Notes: generated from the letters alone by a model not told the origin. Shown: positions 27,679-38,459, counted from the stretch's first letter. The stretch is 64,000 bases of DNA from Colwellia sp. (GCF_013214175.1 NZ_JABSPA010000006.1:225119-289118), one strand, 5' to 3'. Program-made: numbers and translations.

Positions 27679-28668
27679 CTAGTCGTTGTCAACAATGCTT
27701 TCAGGTGGCCAGTTTTCTAGACGCATGCCTAGAGACAAACCACGCGACGCTAACACGTCTTTGATTTCAGTTAGAGACTTCTTACCTAAATTAGGCGTTT
27801 TCAGAAGTTCAACTTCAGCACGTTGTACTAAATCACCAATGTATTGAATTGCTTCTGCTTTTAAACAGTTAGCTGAACGAACAGTTAATTCAAGATCATC
27901 AACAGGACGAAGCAAGATTGGGTCGAATAATGGTTTTTCTTCCACTTGTTCAACTTCTTTGATATCACGAAGTTCTACAAACGCATCAAGCTGTTCAGCA
28001 AGAATTGTTGAAGCACGACGGATAGCTTCTTCTGGATCCAATGTACCATTGGTTTCCATATCCAAAATTAATTTATCTAAATCGGTACGTTGTTCAACAC
28101 GTGCAGACTCAACATCATAAGCAATTCTGACTACAGGGCTGAATGAGGCGTCAACCAACAAACGGCCTATAGCACGATCTTCTTCCTCGGCATCGCGACG
28201 AACTGAAGCAGGTACGTAACCACGACCCATTTCAATTTTAATGCGCATACTGATAGCACCTTCACCTGTTAGGGTGCAGATAACATGTTCCGGATTAGTA
28301 ATAGTTACATCACCGTCATGTTGAATATCAGCTGCCGTTACAGGGCCTTCACCAGACTTTGTTAAAGTTAGAACGGCTTCATCTTTGCCTTCTAAAATAA
28401 CAGCTAGCCCTTTAAGGTTTAACAATATTTCGATGATGTCCTCTTGAACACCTTCTTTACTACTGTACTCATGTAAAACGCCATCAATCTCAACTTCAGT
28501 TACGGCACAACCCGGCATTGAAGATAGAAGAATGCGACGTAACGCATTACCTAAAGTGTGACCAAAACCACGTTCTAGTGGCTCTAAAGTTACTTTAGCG
28601 CGACGAGGGTTGATATTTTCAATACCAACCATGCGTGGTCTAAGGAATTCGGTTACAGAACCCTGCAT
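27679..28668 (-). CDS. rpoA: RNA polymerase alpha subunit
   Basis: The 329-residue product, the same length as in E. coli, has the N-terminal dimer domain ([23 protein letters not shown]) and the C-terminal domain for UP elements and activators ([64 protein letters not shown]). It sits between rpsD and rplQ in the standard alpha-operon order. Confidence 0.98.
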   Translation of the reverse strand: MQGSVTEFLRPRMVGIENINPRRAKVTLEPLERGFGHTLGNALRRILLSSMPGCAVTEVEIDGVLHEYSSKEGVQEDIIEILLNLKGLAVILEGKDEAVLTLTKSGEGPVTAADIQHDGDVTITNPEHVICTLTGEGAISMRIKIEMGRGYVPASVRRDAEEEDRAIGRLLVDASFSPVVRIAYDVESARVEQRTDLDKLILDMETNGTLDPEEAIRRASTILAEQLDAFVELRDIKEVEQVEEKPLFDPILLRPVDDLELTVRSANCLKAEAIQYIGDLVQRAEVELLKTPNLGKKSLTEIKDVLASRGLSLGMRLENWPPESIVDND

Positions 28669-28693
28669 ATATGTCCTCTCTTAAAGTGCAACT

Positions 28694-29314
28694 CTACTTA
28701 GAGTAAAGTTCAACAATCAACTGTTCATTAATTTCGGCAGATAAGTCAGCACGATCTGGAACACGTTTGAAAACGCCTTCAAGCTTCTTAGTATCTACTT
28801 CAACCCAAAGTGGTTTCTCACGTTGATCAGCTAATTCTAAAGCAGCGATGATACGCGCTTGAGTTTTAGACTTCTCACGAACAGAAACAGTATCTTCAGC
28901 TTTAACAGTGAAAGATGGAATATTAACTACTACGCCATTTACCACGATAGCCTTATGGCTAACTAATTGACGGGCTTCAGCACGAGTGCTTGCATAACCC
29001 ATACGGTAAACTACGTTATCTAAACGAGTTTCTAAAAGCTGTAACAAGTTTTCACCTGTGTTGCCTTTTTGACGTGCCGCTTCTTTGTAGTAATTACTGA
29101 ATTGTTTTTCAAGCACGCCGAAAATACGACGAACTTTTTGTTTTTCACGAAGTTGAACACCATAGTCTGATAAACGACCGCGACGGGCGCCATGTTGACC
29201 TGGTATTGTTTCGATTTTACATTTAGTGTCAATTGCTCTAACACCACTTTTAAGGAACAAATCTGTTCCTTCGCGGCGACAAAGTTTTAACTTAGGACCT
29301 AAATATCTAGCCAT
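28694..29314 (-). CDS. rpsD: 30S ribosomal protein S4
   Basis: The 206-residue product begins [20 protein letters not shown] and has the S4 RNA-binding domain ([31 protein letters not shown]). It is a primary 16S rRNA binder; in E. coli it also represses the alpha operon by binding mRNA around rpsM. It lies 25 bp before rpoA. Confidence 0.98.
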   Translation of the reverse strand: MARYLGPKLKLCRREGTDLFLKSGVRAIDTKCKIETIPGQHGARRGRLSDYGVQLREKQKVRRIFGVLEKQFSNYYKEAARQKGNTGENLLQLLETRLDNVVYRMGYASTRAEARQLVSHKAIVVNGVVVNIPSFTVKAEDTVSVREKSKTQARIIAALELADQREKPLWVEVDTKKLEGVFKRVPDRADLSAEINEQLIVELYSK

Positions 29315-29345
29315 TTTCTTTCTCCAACTATCCTAAAAAGTGCGA

Positions 29346-29735
29346 TTAAACGCGACGTTTCTTAGGAGGACGACAACCATTATGAGGAATAGGTGTTACG
29401 TCAGTAATGTTGGTGATTTTAAAACCAGCAGCATTTAAGGCACGGATAGCAGATTCACGACCTGGACCTGGACCTTTTACGAACACTTCAATATTCTTCA
29501 AACCAAACTCTTTTGCAACAGCGCCAGCGCGGTCTGCAGCTACTTGCGCAGCGAACGGAGTTGATTTACGTGAACCACGGAAACCTGAACCACCGGCAGT
29601 CGCCCAAGATAAAGCATTACCTTGACGGTCTGTAAGAGTCACGATTGTGTTGTTGAAAGAAGCATGGATATGAGCCATGCCATCAGCAACTTGTTTTTTT
29701 ACGCGTTTACGCGTACGAACTGGTGTTTTAGCCAT
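29346..29735 (-). CDS. rpsK: 30S ribosomal protein S11
   Basis: The 129-residue product carries [50 protein letters not shown] in separate conserved blocks and ends [11 protein letters not shown], the invariant S11 tail. It is part of the 30S platform and lies between rpsM and rpsD. Confidence 0.98.
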   Translation of the reverse strand: MAKTPVRTRKRVKKQVADGMAHIHASFNNTIVTLTDRQGNALSWATAGGSGFRGSRKSTPFAAQVAADRAGAVAKEFGLKNIEVFVKGPGPGRESAIRALNAAGFKITNITDVTPIPHNGCRPPKKRRV

Positions 29736-29748
29736 TGTCTAGTTCCTC

Positions 29749-30105
29749 TTACTTCTTAATTGGCTTACGAGGACCTTTACGGGTACGCGCATTTGTTTTA
29801 GTGCGTTGACCACGTAGAGGAAGACTGCGACGATGGCGAATGCCACGGTAACAACCTAAATCCATAAGACGTTTAATGTTCATTGAAACTTCACGGCGTA
29901 AATCACCTTCAACGGTAAATTTATCCACTTCTGCACGTAGCAAATCAATTTTTGCTTCGTCCAGTTCACTGATCTTTGTTGATTCAGCGATACCAGTAGC
30001 TGCACAAATTGCTTTCGCACGTGTAGCTCCAATACCGTAAATCGCAGTAATGGCGATTACTGCATGCTTACGATCAGGGATGTTAATGCCAGCGATACGG
30101 GCCAC
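29749..30105 (-). CDS. rpsM: 30S ribosomal protein S13
   Basis: The 118-residue product begins [20 protein letters not shown] and ends with the basic [21 protein letters not shown] tail that contacts tRNA at the P site. First gene of the alpha operon; a good promoter lies upstream in the rpmJ-rpsM gap. Confidence 0.98.
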   Translation of the reverse strand: MARIAGINIPDRKHAVIAITAIYGIGATRAKAICAATGIAESTKISELDEAKIDLLRAEVDKFTVEGDLRREVSMNIKRLMDLGCYRGIRHRRSLPLRGQRTKTNARTRKGPRKPIKK

Positions 30106-30194
30106 TAATCACATCTCCTATTATTAATTTAAATTACTTTGGTTGGAAAGCCCGTTAGGATACCCAACCATTCTATTTTTCTGCAAATCGAAGC

Positions 30195-30226
30195 GGCATT
30201 ATACAGAATATTCTACATAATGCCAC
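30195..30226 (-). promoter_or_regulatory. Alpha-operon promoter inside a palindrome
   Basis: On the minus strand GTGGCA (30221-30226) and TATAAT (30198-30203) are 17 bp apart, 4/6 and 6/6 matches to the sigma-70 consensus. The same DNA is nearly palindromic: GGCATTAT and ATAATGCC surround AGAATATTCT. It could therefore also form a hairpin in the spc read-through transcript. Confidence 0.65.
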
Positions 30227-30256
30227 TTCTAAAAGATTTTTGATTAAAAACTAATC

Positions 30257-30370
30257 TTAACCTTGTCTTTGTTTGTGCTTTGGTTCAATGCAAAGAACGC
30301 GAATCACGCCTTTACGTTTTACCACTTTACAATTACGACAAATCTTTTTTACGGATGCACGTACTTTCAT
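30257..30370 (-). CDS. rpmJ: 50S ribosomal protein L36
   Basis: The 37-residue product reads [20 protein letters not shown] then [17 protein letters not shown]. The zinc-binding Cys/Cys/Cys/His set (CxxC ... C ... H) is intact, so this is the zinc-containing paralogue. It lies between secY and rpsM as in E. coli. Confidence 0.97.
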   Translation of the reverse strand: MKVRASVKKICRNCKVVKRKGVIRVLCIEPKHKQRQG

Positions 30371-30400
30371 TTTATACTCCGTTAACTAAATCAGTTCGGT

Positions 30401-31738
30401 CTAACGACCGTAACCTTTTAAGTTTGCTTTCTTAAGTACATTGTCATATTGATGAGACATCATATGAGTTTGTACTTGTGCCATAAAGTCCATAATCACA
30501 ACCACGATAATCAATAATGATGTACCGCCGAAGTAGAACTGTACGTCCCACGCCATGATCATAAACTGTGGAACCAAACAGACAAAGGTAATATACGCCG
30601 CACCACATAGGGTTAAACGTGTCATTACTTTATCAATATATTTGGATGTTTGTTCACCTGGACGAATCCCTGGAATGAACGCACCTGACTTTTTCAAGTT
30701 ATCTGCTGTTTCACGCGGATTGAAAACAAGAGCCGTGTAAAAGAAACAGAAAAATATAATTGCTGCCGCTAACATCATTACATACAAAGGTTGTCCTGGA
30801 GACATAGCTCCTGAAACACCTTGTAAGAAATCAGCTACCGGGCCGTCACCTTGACCAAACCAGCTCGCAAGCGTGCCTGGGAACAAGATTAAGCTTGAGG
30901 CAAAGATTGGCGGTATAACACCAGCCATATTCACTTTCAACGGTAGATGTGTACTTTGTGCAGCAAACACCTTACGGCCTTGCTGACGTTTAGCGTAGTT
31001 AACAACAATGCGTCGTTGACCACGTTCTACAAATACTACTAAGAAAGTTACTGCAAATACCACAACGCCGATTAGCAACAATACTAATAAGTGCAATTCA
31101 CCTTGACGCGCCATTTCAGCTGTTTGACCAACTGCAGATGGCATGCCAGCAACAATACCTGCGAAAATAATAATCGAAATACCATTACCGATACCACGTT
31201 CAGTAATTTGCTCACCTAACCACATTAGAAACATGGTACCCGTGATCAAACTAACTACTGCGGTGAAATAGAAACTAAAACCTGCGTTTATAACAAGCCC
31301 TTGCATCATATCCGGTAAACTTCTGGCAATCGCTATCGATTGTACTGTTGCTAGAACTAAAGTGCCGTAGCGTGTGTATTGGCTGATTTTACGACGTCCA
31401 GCTTCACCTTCTTTCTTAAGCTCTGCCATTGCGGGATGAACCACAGTAAGCAATTGCATAATAATAGAAGCTGAGATGTACGGCATAATACCAAGTGCCA
31501 ATACTGAGGCTCGCTCAAGTGCACCACCGGAGAACATGTTAAACATCTCTACAATGGTGCCCTTTTGTTGTTCAAAGAACTGAGCTAATACAGCGGCGTC
31601 AATACCAGGGATTGGCACAAAAGACCCTAAACGAAGCACAACTAAGGCGACGAATACGAACCATAATCTTTGTTTCAACTCAGACAAACCGCCTGCGCCT
31701 TTACTACCTTGTGAAGTAGCCATTCCTGGTGTAGCCAT
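30401..31738 (-). CDS. secY: Protein translocase subunit SecY
   Basis: The 445-residue protein has ten membrane helices and is the channel of the Sec translocon. Conserved pieces include [16 protein letters not shown], the plug region after helix 1, [17 protein letters not shown] and the C-terminal [13 protein letters not shown]. It lies 6 bp after rplO, the normal late position of the spc operon. Confidence 0.98.
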   Translation of the reverse strand: MATPGMATSQGSKGAGGLSELKQRLWFVFVALVVLRLGSFVPIPGIDAAVLAQFFEQQKGTIVEMFNMFSGGALERASVLALGIMPYISASIIMQLLTVVHPAMAELKKEGEAGRRKISQYTRYGTLVLATVQSIAIARSLPDMMQGLVINAGFSFYFTAVVSLITGTMFLMWLGEQITERGIGNGISIIIFAGIVAGMPSAVGQTAEMARQGELHLLVLLLIGVVVFAVTFLVVFVERGQRRIVVNYAKRQQGRKVFAAQSTHLPLKVNMAGVIPPIFASSLILFPGTLASWFGQGDGPVADFLQGVSGAMSPGQPLYVMMLAAAIIFFCFFYTALVFNPRETADNLKKSGAFIPGIRPGEQTSKYIDKVMTRLTLCGAAYITFVCLVPQFMIMAWDVQFYFGGTSLLIIVVVIMDFMAQVQTHMMSHQYDNVLKKANLKGYGR

Positions 31739-31744
31739 TATGTA

Positions 31745-32179
31745 TTATTCCTCGATTTTGCCACCAGCAGCTTCAATAGCTGCTTGTGCGCCTTTAGTTA
31801 CTGCAATGCCACGTAATGTAATTGGACGAGTAATTTCGCCAGATAACATAACTTTAACAGCTACGATATTACGTGTAATTAGACCAGCGTCTTTAAGTGC
31901 ATGAATATCAACAACATCGCCTTTGATAAGGTTTAATTCATGTAAACGAACTTCAGCGCGAACTAAAGACTTACGTGAAGTAAAACCAAATTTAGGTAAA
32001 CGTTGTTTTAATGGCATTTGACCACCTTCAAAACCTGGACGAACACTACCGCCAGAACGAGACTTCTGACCTTTGTGACCACGACCACCAGTTTTACCGA
32101 TGCCTGAACCAATACCACGACCACAGCGCTTTTTAGCTTTGTGAGATCCCGGTGCAGGGGATAAAGTATTTAAATGCAT
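31745..32179 (-). CDS. rplO: 50S ribosomal protein L15
   Basis: The 144-residue product begins [20 protein letters not shown] with the Gly/Arg-rich [19 protein letters not shown] extension, then FGFTSRKSL and the globular C-terminal part. It is a late-assembling 23S rRNA binder, two bases after rpmD. Confidence 0.98.
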   Translation of the reverse strand: MHLNTLSPAPGSHKAKKRCGRGIGSGIGKTGGRGHKGQKSRSGGSVRPGFEGGQMPLKQRLPKFGFTSRKSLVRAEVRLHELNLIKGDVVDIHALKDAGLITRNIVAVKVMLSGEITRPITLRGIAVTKGAQAAIEAAGGKIEE

Positions 32180-32181
32180 AA

Positions 32182-32361
32182 TTAATCCTCCACCTTAACC
32201 ATATAGTAAACCTTGTTGATCATACCACGTACAGATGGAGTATCTTCTAACTCAACTGTATGATTGATACGACGTAGACCAAGGCCTTTTAATGTAGCTC
32301 TATGCTTCGGTAAACGACCGATAGAACTTTTTATTTGAGTTACTTTAACTGTTTTAGACAT
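32182..32361 (-). CDS. rpmD: 50S ribosomal protein L30
   Basis: ATG 32361 gives [20 protein letters not shown] and 59 residues, the same as E. coli L30; the frame is open two codons further to a TTG, which is not needed. [24 protein letters not shown] and [11 protein letters not shown] are diagnostic in separate parts. Confidence 0.97.
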   Translation of the reverse strand: MSKTVKVTQIKSSIGRLPKHRATLKGLGLRRINHTVELEDTPSVRGMINKVYYMVKVED

Positions 32362-32367
32362 GCTCAA

Positions 32368-32877
32368 TTACCCCAAAATTTCTTTAACGCTTTTGCCACG
32401 TTTAGCTGCCATATCTTTTGGTGAATGCATATTCACTAAAGCTGAAACAGTAGCGCGAACTACGTTAATTGGGTTAGTAGAACCGTATGCTTTTGACAAT
32501 ACGTTCTGAACGCCTGCAACTTCAAGTACTGCACGCATCGCGCCACCGGCGATGATACCTGTACCGTCAGAGGCTGGTTTCATGAAAACTTTAGAGCCTG
32601 AATGCTTGCCAGTAATAACATGTTGAAGAGTAGTACCCTTCAAGTCAATAGTTACTATGTTACGGTGTGCTTTTTCCATTGCTTTTTGGATTGCAGCAGG
32701 CACTTCACGTGCTTTACCGTAACCAAAACCAACACGACCATTACCGTCACCAACTACTGTTAGTGCAGTAAAACTGAAAATACGACCACCTTTAACCACT
32801 TTTGAAACGCGGTTAACGGCGATTAACTTTTCAGCCATATCGCTTTGTTGTGAGTTTTCTTGCTTATGATTAGCCAT
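32368..32877 (-). CDS. rpsE: 30S ribosomal protein S5
   Basis: The 169-residue product has [20 protein letters not shown] and [20 protein letters not shown], the double-stranded-RNA-binding fold of S5, then [19 protein letters not shown]. It takes part in decoding fidelity. Nine bp after rplR. Confidence 0.98.
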   Translation of the reverse strand: MANHKQENSQQSDMAEKLIAVNRVSKVVKGGRIFSFTALTVVGDGNGRVGFGYGKAREVPAAIQKAMEKAHRNIVTIDLKGTTLQHVITGKHSGSKVFMKPASDGTGIIAGGAMRAVLEVAGVQNVLSKAYGSTNPINVVRATVSALVNMHSPKDMAAKRGKSVKEILG

Positions 32878-32886
32878 TATAAACCC

Positions 32887-33240
32887 TTAGAATTGAAGAC
32901 CAGCTTCGCGAGCTGCTTCTGCTAACGCTTTTACGCGACCATGGTAAAGGAAACCAGAGCGATCAAAAGCTATCTTAGAGATACCTTTTGCTACAGCACG
33001 TTCAGCGATTGCTTTACCTACTGCAGTTGCTGCTGCAACATTACCTGTTTTTTCAATTAAAGCTGCAACTTCTTTGTCTAAAGTAGACGCAGATGCGATT
33101 ACTTCAGAACCCGTAGGAGCGATCAATTGAGCGTAAATGTGACGAGGAGTACGGAATACAACTAAACGATTCGCACCCAACTCGCTAATTTTTGCACGAG
33201 CGCGTTTAGCGCGGCGCAAACGAGATGTTCTCTTATCCAT
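32887..33240 (-). CDS. rplR: 50S ribosomal protein L18
   Basis: The 117-residue product has the basic N-terminus for 5S rRNA binding ([20 protein letters not shown]) and [43 protein letters not shown]. Normal length. Confidence 0.98.
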   Translation of the reverse strand: MDKRTSRLRRAKRARAKISELGANRLVVFRTPRHIYAQLIAPTGSEVIASASTLDKEVAALIEKTGNVAAATAVGKAIAERAVAKGISKIAFDRSGFLYHGRVKALAEAAREAGLQF

Positions 33241-33249
33241 AGTATTACC

Positions 33250-33783
33250 CTACTTCTTCTTAGCTTCTTTACGACGAACGTTTTCATCAGCGTAACGAAC
33301 ACCTTTACCTTTATAAGGCTCAGGTTTACGGTATGCACGAATGTTCGCAGCGGTTTGACCAACTAAATGCTTATCACAACCTTTCAGTATGATTTCAGTT
33401 TGGCTAGGAGTTTCACAAGTAATTCCTTCAGGAATTGTATGTTTGATTGGGTGTGAAAAACCTAAAGATAAGTCTAAAGACTTACCAGCAGCTTTGGCAC
33501 GGTAACCAACACCTTGTAAAACTAATTTCTTTTCAAAACCTTTACTAACACCTTCAACCATATTATTGATTAAAGCACGTGTAGTACCGGCTTGAGCCCA
33601 AGCGCCTTTAACATCAGCAACGATATTAGTAATGATGTTGTTTTCTTCTTGAGAAACAACAACGTCACTATGGATCGTGCGAGATAATTCGCCTATTGGA
33701 CCTTTAACTGTAATGTCTTGACCTGATAACGTAATGGTAACGCCAGCAGGAACAACGACATGTGCTTTAGCAACACGAGACAT
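33250..33783 (-). CDS. rplF: 50S ribosomal protein L6
   Basis: The 177-residue product has two similar RNA-binding halves, with [24 protein letters not shown] in the middle and the signature [17 protein letters not shown] near the end. Normal length; ten bp after rpsH. Confidence 0.98.
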   Translation of the reverse strand: MSRVAKAHVVVPAGVTITLSGQDITVKGPIGELSRTIHSDVVVSQEENNIITNIVADVKGAWAQAGTTRALINNMVEGVSKGFEKKLVLQGVGYRAKAAGKSLDLSLGFSHPIKHTIPEGITCETPSQTEIILKGCDKHLVGQTAANIRAYRKPEPYKGKGVRYADENVRRKEAKKK

Positions 33784-33793
33784 ATTATTCTCC

Positions 33794-34183
33794 TTACTCT
33801 ACGAAACCAAGAACTTCACCGCCGATACCCGCAGAGCGAGCGGCACGATCCGTCATCAAACCTTTAGAAGTCGAAATGATCGCAATACCCATGCCAGCAA
33901 GAACTTTAGGAAGTTCATCACAGCTTTTGTATATACGAAGACCAGGACGTGAAACACGTTTGATCACTTCAATTACTTCTTTACCTTCAAAATATTTCAA
34001 TGTAACAGCAAGTTCAGGCTTAACTTCGCCTGATACTGAAAACTCTGAAATATAACCTTCTTCTTTAAGTAAAGTAGCAATTGCAACTTTAACTTTTGAA
34101 GATGGCATTGTAACTGCAACTTTTGCTGCAGATTGACCGTTGCGGATGCGTGTAAACATGTCCGCGATAGGATCAGTCATCAT
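33794..34183 (-). CDS. rpsH: 30S ribosomal protein S8
   Basis: The core is [18 protein letters not shown] and the end is [26 protein letters not shown]. Three in-frame ATGs lie close together (34189, 34183, 34180). GGGAG is only 3 nt from the first but 9 nt from the ATG at 34183, so that start is chosen (129 residues). In E. coli S8 represses the spc operon by binding mRNA near rplE. Confidence 0.96.
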   Translation of the reverse strand: MMTDPIADMFTRIRNGQSAAKVAVTMPSSKVKVAIATLLKEEGYISEFSVSGEVKPELAVTLKYFEGKEVIEVIKRVSRPGLRIYKSCDELPKVLAGMGIAIISTSKGLMTDRAARSAGIGGEVLGFVE

Positions 34184-34202
34184 AACCATTTACTCCCGTG
34201 AA

Positions 34203-34508
34203 TTACCAACTAGCTTTCTTAAGACCTGGAACTTCACCACGCATCATAGTTTCGCGTAATTTAATACGGCTTAAACCAAATTTGCGTAAGAATCCATGTG
34301 GACGGCCAGTAATAGCACAACGATTACGTTGACGACTACTGCTCGAATCACGAGGTAAACTTTGAAGTTTCAATACAGCATCCCAGCGTTCTTCATCAGA
34401 AGAATCAGTACCAGAGATGATTGCTTTTAGTGCAGCACGCTTTTCAGCATATTGTGCTACTAACTTGGTTCTTTTAGCTTCACGAGCTTTCATTGACGTT
34501 TTAGCCAT
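34203..34508 (-). CDS. rpsN: 30S ribosomal protein S14
   Basis: The 101-residue product is the long, zinc-independent form: [26 protein letters not shown] lacks the CxxC pairs of the short form. It ends [11 protein letters not shown]. Four bp after rplE. Confidence 0.98.
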   Translation of the reverse strand: MAKTSMKAREAKRTKLVAQYAEKRAALKAIISGTDSSDEERWDAVLKLQSLPRDSSSSRQRNRCAITGRPHGFLRKFGLSRIKLRETMMRGEVPGLKKASW

Positions 34509-34512
34509 AACT

Positions 34513-35058
34513 CTACACCTTCTTCTGGAACGGGAAATTGAAGGCGGACAATAAAGCTAGTCCTTCTTCATTATTTTTCGCGCTAGTAGTAATAGTGACA
34601 TCTAAACCACGAATCTTATCGATTTTATCGTATTCGATTTCAGGGAAGATGATCTGCTCACGAACGCCCATGCTGTAGTTACCACGACCATCGAATGACT
34701 TAGGATTTAAGCCACGGAAGTCACGGATACGAGGAATAGAAATAGAGATAAAACGCTCTAAAAATTCCCACATACGTTCGCCGCGTAGAGTTACTTTTGT
34801 ACCAATAGGGTAGCCTTCACGAATCTTGAAGCCCGCAACTGATTTGCGTGCTACTGTCGTTAGCGGCTTTTGCCCTGAGATTGCAGTAAGATCATTTGTG
34901 GCGTGTTCTAAAACTTTCTTATCAGAAATAGCCTCACCAACGCCCATATTAAGGGTGATCTTTTCAATCCGAGGGACTTGCATGACACTTTTATAACCAA
35001 ATTGCTTTTGCAATTCCGCTACAACTGTATCTTTATATAAATCATGCAGTTTCGCCAT
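34513..35058 (-). CDS. rplE: 50S ribosomal protein L5
   Basis: The 181-residue 5S rRNA-binding protein has [42 protein letters not shown] and [29 protein letters not shown]. Normal length. Twelve bp after rplX. Confidence 0.98.
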   Translation of the reverse strand: MAKLHDLYKDTVVAELQKQFGYKSVMQVPRIEKITLNMGVGEAISDKKVLEHATNDLTAISGQKPLTTVARKSVAGFKIREGYPIGTKVTLRGERMWEFLERFISISIPRIRDFRGLNPKSFDGRGNYSMGVREQIIFPEIEYDKIDKIRGLDVTITTSAKNNEEGLALLSAFNFPFQKKV

Positions 35059-35070
35059 CGTTTACTCCAA

Positions 35071-35385
35071 TTATATTATTTCGTTGTTAGACTTGAAAAA
35101 ACGAACTTTTTTGTCGTTTTCAATTCTAAAACCAACACGATCTGCTTTGCCCGTTGCTGGGTTAACAATCGCTACGTTGGAAACTTGTAAAGGTGCTTCT
35201 TTTTCAATAATCCCACCAGGCTGCTGTAACTGAGGTACAGGCTTAGTGTGTTTCTTGATTAAGTTAATACCTTCTACGAATACTTTGCCGCTTTCAACAA
35301 GAACTTTAGTGACTTTACCAGTCTTACCCTTGTCTTTGCCCGCAAGTATAATTACTTCATCATCACGACGAATCTTAGATGCCAT
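35071..35385 (-). CDS. rplX: 50S ribosomal protein L24
   Basis: The 104-residue product has the KOW motif ([22 protein letters not shown]) followed by [19 protein letters not shown]. It initiates 50S assembly. Twelve bp after rplN. Confidence 0.98.
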   Translation of the reverse strand: MASKIRRDDEVIILAGKDKGKTGKVTKVLVESGKVFVEGINLIKKHTKPVPQLQQPGGIIEKEAPLQVSNVAIVNPATGKADRVGFRIENDKKVRFFKSNNEII

Positions 35386-35397
35386 TATCGTGACTCC

Positions 35398-35766
35398 TTA
35401 TAGTACTTCAGGTGCTAATGATACGATCTTCATAAATTTTTCATTACGAAGTTCACGTGTCACAGGCCCGAAAATACGAGTACCAATTGGTTGTAAGTTT
35501 GCATTCAAAATTACAGCCGCGTTTTCGTCAAAACGGATAGCAGAACCATCTGTACGACGAACACCTTTCTTAGTGCGCACCACTACCGCAGTAACAACAT
35601 CACCTTTTTTTACTTTACCGCGAGGACTTGCTTCCTTTACGGCAACTTTGATGATATCACCAATGCGTGCATAGCGACGGTGCGAGCCACCAAGAACCTT
35701 TATACATTGAACACGCTTAGCGCCACTGTTATCAGCAACATTCAGCTGTGATTGCATTTGGATCAT
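35398..35766 (-). CDS. rplN: 50S ribosomal protein L14
   Basis: ATG 35766 is the true start: [20 protein letters not shown] aligns with E. coli L14 from its first residue and gives 122 residues. The frame stays open to 35841 but that adds no conserved sequence. Signatures [19 protein letters not shown] and [11 protein letters not shown] are present. It is the first gene of the spc operon and, unusually, rpsQ and the S10 operon do not precede it. Confidence 0.97.
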   Translation of the reverse strand: MIQMQSQLNVADNSGAKRVQCIKVLGGSHRRYARIGDIIKVAVKEASPRGKVKKGDVVTAVVVRTKKGVRRTDGSAIRFDENAAVILNANLQPIGTRIFGPVTRELRNEKFMKIVSLAPEVL

Positions 35767-35929
35767 TGATTTTTGCTCCATTGTCATCTTTTTTAAGTTG
35801 AGATAAATATCAACAAAAACAAAAGATAAATTATAATTCAAGGCCAGAAATTTGACCCGTCACTGCCTTTTGAAAGACCCCCGCTTCGGTTAGAATTTAG
35901 ACATAAAAGTCATAACTCAAACTTAACGG

Positions 35930-35966
35930 GCGCGAGATTATAACACCACTTATACAAAAGTGATAG
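35930..35966 (-). promoter_or_regulatory. Own promoter of the spc operon with GC-rich discriminator
   Basis: On the minus strand a perfect TATAAT (35937-35942) is followed directly by CTCGCGCCC, a GC-rich discriminator of the kind found at stringently controlled rRNA and ribosomal protein promoters. A weak -35 (CTATCA, 3/6) lies 18 bp upstream. The resulting leader is about 165 nt. A second TATAAT lies nearer the gene at 35830-35835 but without a plausible -35. Confidence 0.6.
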
Positions 35967-36034
35967 CCTAATTAGCTAAAAAACAAACAGTACATCATTT
36001 ACCGCTTTATCGGATAAAAGATTAAATCCCATAT

Positions 36035-36472
36035 TCAGATTGTCAGGGTAAAAGTCACGGGGCCATCGTTTAGCAGTGCTACTTTCATATCAGCGGCAAA
36101 CTCCCCTGTAGGCACTTTAAAGCCTTCTTGACGTAATTGCCCAACAAAATACTGGTATAAGGTATTGCTCAACTCAGGGTTTGCTACGGTAGAAAAGCTA
36201 GGTCGCAAGCCTGAATTAGTATCTGCAGCTAGGGTAAATTGAGATACCACTAAGATATCGCCACCTGCTTGTTTGACATTTAAATTCATTTTGTCATTTT
36301 CATCGCCAAAAATACGATAACCTGCAACACGCTGTGCTAAACGTTTAGCCTTAGCTTCATTATCTTCTGGTTCAATAGCAAGAAACACTAATAAGCCATG
36401 ACTAATCTCGCCAATGACTTGGTTATCAACAGTAACGCTTGCTTGACTGACACGCTGTAGCAAAGCTATCAT
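36035..36472 (-). CDS. dtd: D-aminoacyl-tRNA deacylase
   Basis: The 145-residue product begins [21 protein letters not shown] and has the two DTD motifs, SQFTLAAD and the Gly-cis-Pro motif NDGPVTF near the C-terminus. It removes D-amino acids (and glycine from tRNA-Ala) from tRNA. Its ATG overlaps the stop of the yihY gene (ATGA), so the two are translationally coupled; the same pair is found in E. coli. Confidence 0.95.
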   Translation of the reverse strand: MIALLQRVSQASVTVDNQVIGEISHGLLVFLAIEPEDNEAKAKRLAQRVAGYRIFGDENDKMNLNVKQAGGDILVVSQFTLAADTNSGLRPSFSTVANPELSNTLYQYFVGQLRQEGFKVPTGEFAADMKVALLNDGPVTFTLTI

Positions 36473-37413
36473 TTCATTTGCTCTTCATTTGTTGGTGGTA
36501 GGTTTTCTTCTTTAGGTATTTGTTCTTTTAACGCTTGGTCTTTTAGACCTTGATCTTTCAACCCTTGCTCTTTCAACAAAGGGTACTCTTGTAAAGATAC
36601 AGTTATCATGGCTCCCACCAAGACAATAAGCCAAGAAACATAGACCCATAAAAAAATAATAGGAATAGTTGCTAATGCACCATAGATTACTTGGTAAGAA
36701 GGAAATGCTGCAATATATAGGGCAAAAGCTTTTTTCGCAAATTCGAATAACACCCCTGCCACAAATGCGCCCGATATTGCGTACTTAAAAGGTACCGCTT
36801 TATTAGGCACTGCCATGTAGAGAATAACAAAGGCAATAATGGAGGAAAGTAATGGCAGTAGTCGTAAAAAAACATCAAACAAGCCTAAAATATCATACTG
36901 ATCAACCGCGACTATCGACACTATATAAGAAGATAAGGCAATACTAGCACCAACCAATATTGGTCCTAACGTTAATACCATCCAATACATGGCGAATGAG
37001 GTTATCGTCCGGCGTTTATCTGTTACTCGCCAAATTTTATTAAAGGTATTATCTATTGAAGAAATCAATAACAGTGCTGCGACAAACAAGAATGATATAG
37101 CGACAGCCGACATTTTTGAAGCATTGGCGACAAAGCCGGTTAAATATTCTTGTACCACATCGCCTGCTGCAGGGACAAAGTTTTGATAAACAAATTGTTC
37201 AACGGTCTGTTGCAGCTCTGCAAATAGCGGGAAAGCTGTCATTACCGATAACATAACGACTATTAGCGGTACTAATGACATCAAACAAACATAAGATAGA
37301 TAACCCGCGACTACTTGGATTTGTTCACGTTTAACACGTCGGCTAAAATAAAATAGCAGCCCTTTATGTTTATGCCAATACTCGCCAATACTTGTTTGCT
37401 TGAATGCACTCAT
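36469..37413 (-). CDS. yihY: YihY/BrkB-family membrane protein
   Basis: The start is ATG 37413; a TTG four codons upstream is also open. The product is about 314 residues with six membrane helices (e.g. [72 protein letters not shown]). Formerly annotated as RNase BN, the family has no proven enzyme activity. The C-terminal tail consists of near-identical five-residue repeats ([20 protein letters not shown]), encoded by 15-bp units at about 36517-36580. Confidence 0.88.
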   Translation of the reverse strand: MSAFKQTSIGEYWHKHKGLLFYFSRRVKREQIQVVAGYLSYVCLMSLVPLIVVMLSVMTAFPLFAELQQTVEQFVYQNFVPAAGDVVQEYLTGFVANASKMSAVAISFLFVAALLLISSIDNTFNKIWRVTDKRRTITSFAMYWMVLTLGPILVGASIALSSYIVSIVAVDQYDILGLFDVFLRLLPLLSSIIAFVILYMAVPNKAVPFKYAISGAFVAGVLFEFAKKAFALYIAAFPSYQVIYGALATIPIIFLWVYVSWLIVLVGAMITVSLQEYPLLKEQGLKDQGLKDQALKEQIPKEENLPPTNEEQMK

Positions 37414-37521
37414 ATTTGTTAACAATTTACCGATTTGTCATATTTGTTGCATATATTAAGATAGCGTTAATGAATTAGCCAGTATGATACTGGTATTGAT
37501 AAAATAAAAACGGAGTAATTG

Positions 37522-37746
37522 ATGGCCATTCAAGGTTCGGCGGGAAATGTAATTTCCGCTATTTGTAATGTATTTTTCCCTGGTTTAGGGCAACTGGTAC
37601 AAGGTAGGCTAATGGCAGCAATAATTTTTGCCATTGTCTGTGTTGGGGGTTATGCACTATGGTGGATGGTGATTCCAGCGGTTATCGCCGGAATATTCCA
37701 TTTATGGTCAATTATAGATGCCGCAACCTATAAAAATAACACTTAA
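37522..37746 (+). CDS. Small two-helix membrane protein
   Basis: ATG 37522 follows GGAG by about 7 nt and gives 74 residues. VISAICNVFFPGLGQLVQGRLMAAIIFAIVCVGGYALWWMVIPAVIAGIFHLWSIIDAATY is nearly all hydrophobic in two or three segments; the PGLGQL motif followed by a second helix and a conserved D-A near the end recalls TM2-like small membrane proteins. Function unknown. It is divergent from yihY. Confidence 0.7.
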   Translation: MAIQGSAGNVISAICNVFFPGLGQLVQGRLMAAIIFAIVCVGGYALWWMVIPAVIAGIFHLWSIIDAATYKNNT

Positions 37747-37773
37747 TGAGCTGGGTTTTTTATACCTAACTTA

Positions 37774-37956
37774 TCAACCAAAACGCGGCGCGGAAATAAA
37801 GCTAACATGCTCATTTTCAGCTGTTGGCTCTGTTTCATCATAACGATTAATTTCCGCCAATAAAGCGGATAGCTGTTGGATTTGTTTTGGGTTAGCTTTA
37901 CCTTGACTGAAAATTTGACTTAGCTCTTGAAGTTTTTTTAATTGTGCTGGGGACAT
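37774..37956 (-). CDS. Small hypothetical protein
   Basis: The 60-residue soluble product (MSPAQLKKLQELSQIFSQGK, then NPKQIQQLSALLAEINRYDE) is predicted helical in its first 40 residues. AAGGA lies about 10 nt before the ATG. No family recognised. Convergent with the small membrane protein gene, 27 bp apart. Confidence 0.5.
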   Translation of the reverse strand: MSPAQLKKLQELSQIFSQGKANPKQIQQLSALLAEINRYDETEPTAENEHVSFISAPRFG

Positions 37957-38252
37957 AATACAATTCCTTTTGTTGGCAAATAAAGCAGGGGTTTGCTGCT
38001 GCTTGATAACTTTAAGCCTAGTTACAAATAAACAACTCTGCTGCTTTATTTTTAAAGTAGAAGTAACAAGATATTAATATCTTATTACCACTTAACTGTT
38101 TGGTGCCATAAAACAGTGACTTAATGACAATAGCTAGCTTCTTTGTCGACAACACTGACAGCAATTGCAGATATGTCTCACAGCGGGGGATTTACCCTCC
38201 TATACATCAGAACAATTGCTCAGGAGAATGTGCGCCCTGCATTCTCTAATAA

Positions 38253-38459
38253 GTGGCATCCATGCCACGTCTGCATTATCTTCATAAGGTACGTCCTGTA
38301 CCGTCTGATTTATCTATTAAGTGGCATCCTTGCCACATTGTATTGTCTAATAAATTACATCCATATAACGTCATAGCACAGCAATACCCGTACATCCTGT
38401 GCTTAACGTATTTGCTCACTCCTAGACATCCTGTCTTCGTGACACCCGTACATCCTGTA
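38253..38459. repeat. Array of six short palindromes with a TCC core
   Basis: Units: GTGGCATCCATGCCAC (38253-38268), GGTACGTCCTGTACC (38288-38302), GTGGCATCCTTGCCAC (38321-38336), GTACATCCTGTGC (38390-38402), AGACATCCTGTCT (38424-38436) and TACATCCTGTA (38449-38459). The arms differ between units but remain self-complementary, while the centre TCC(T/A) is kept. Spacers are 18-54 nt and AT-rich (TCTAATAA, TCTATTAA). The gap 37957-38536 has no convincing gene. Confidence 0.75.

Noticed and set aside
35767..35841. 25-residue extension of L14
   Set aside because: L14 homologues start at MIQ; the extra stretch overlaps leader and promoter-like DNA.
38253..38459. CRISPR array
   Set aside because: The repeats are short palindromes of differing sequence with irregular spacers and there are no cas genes.
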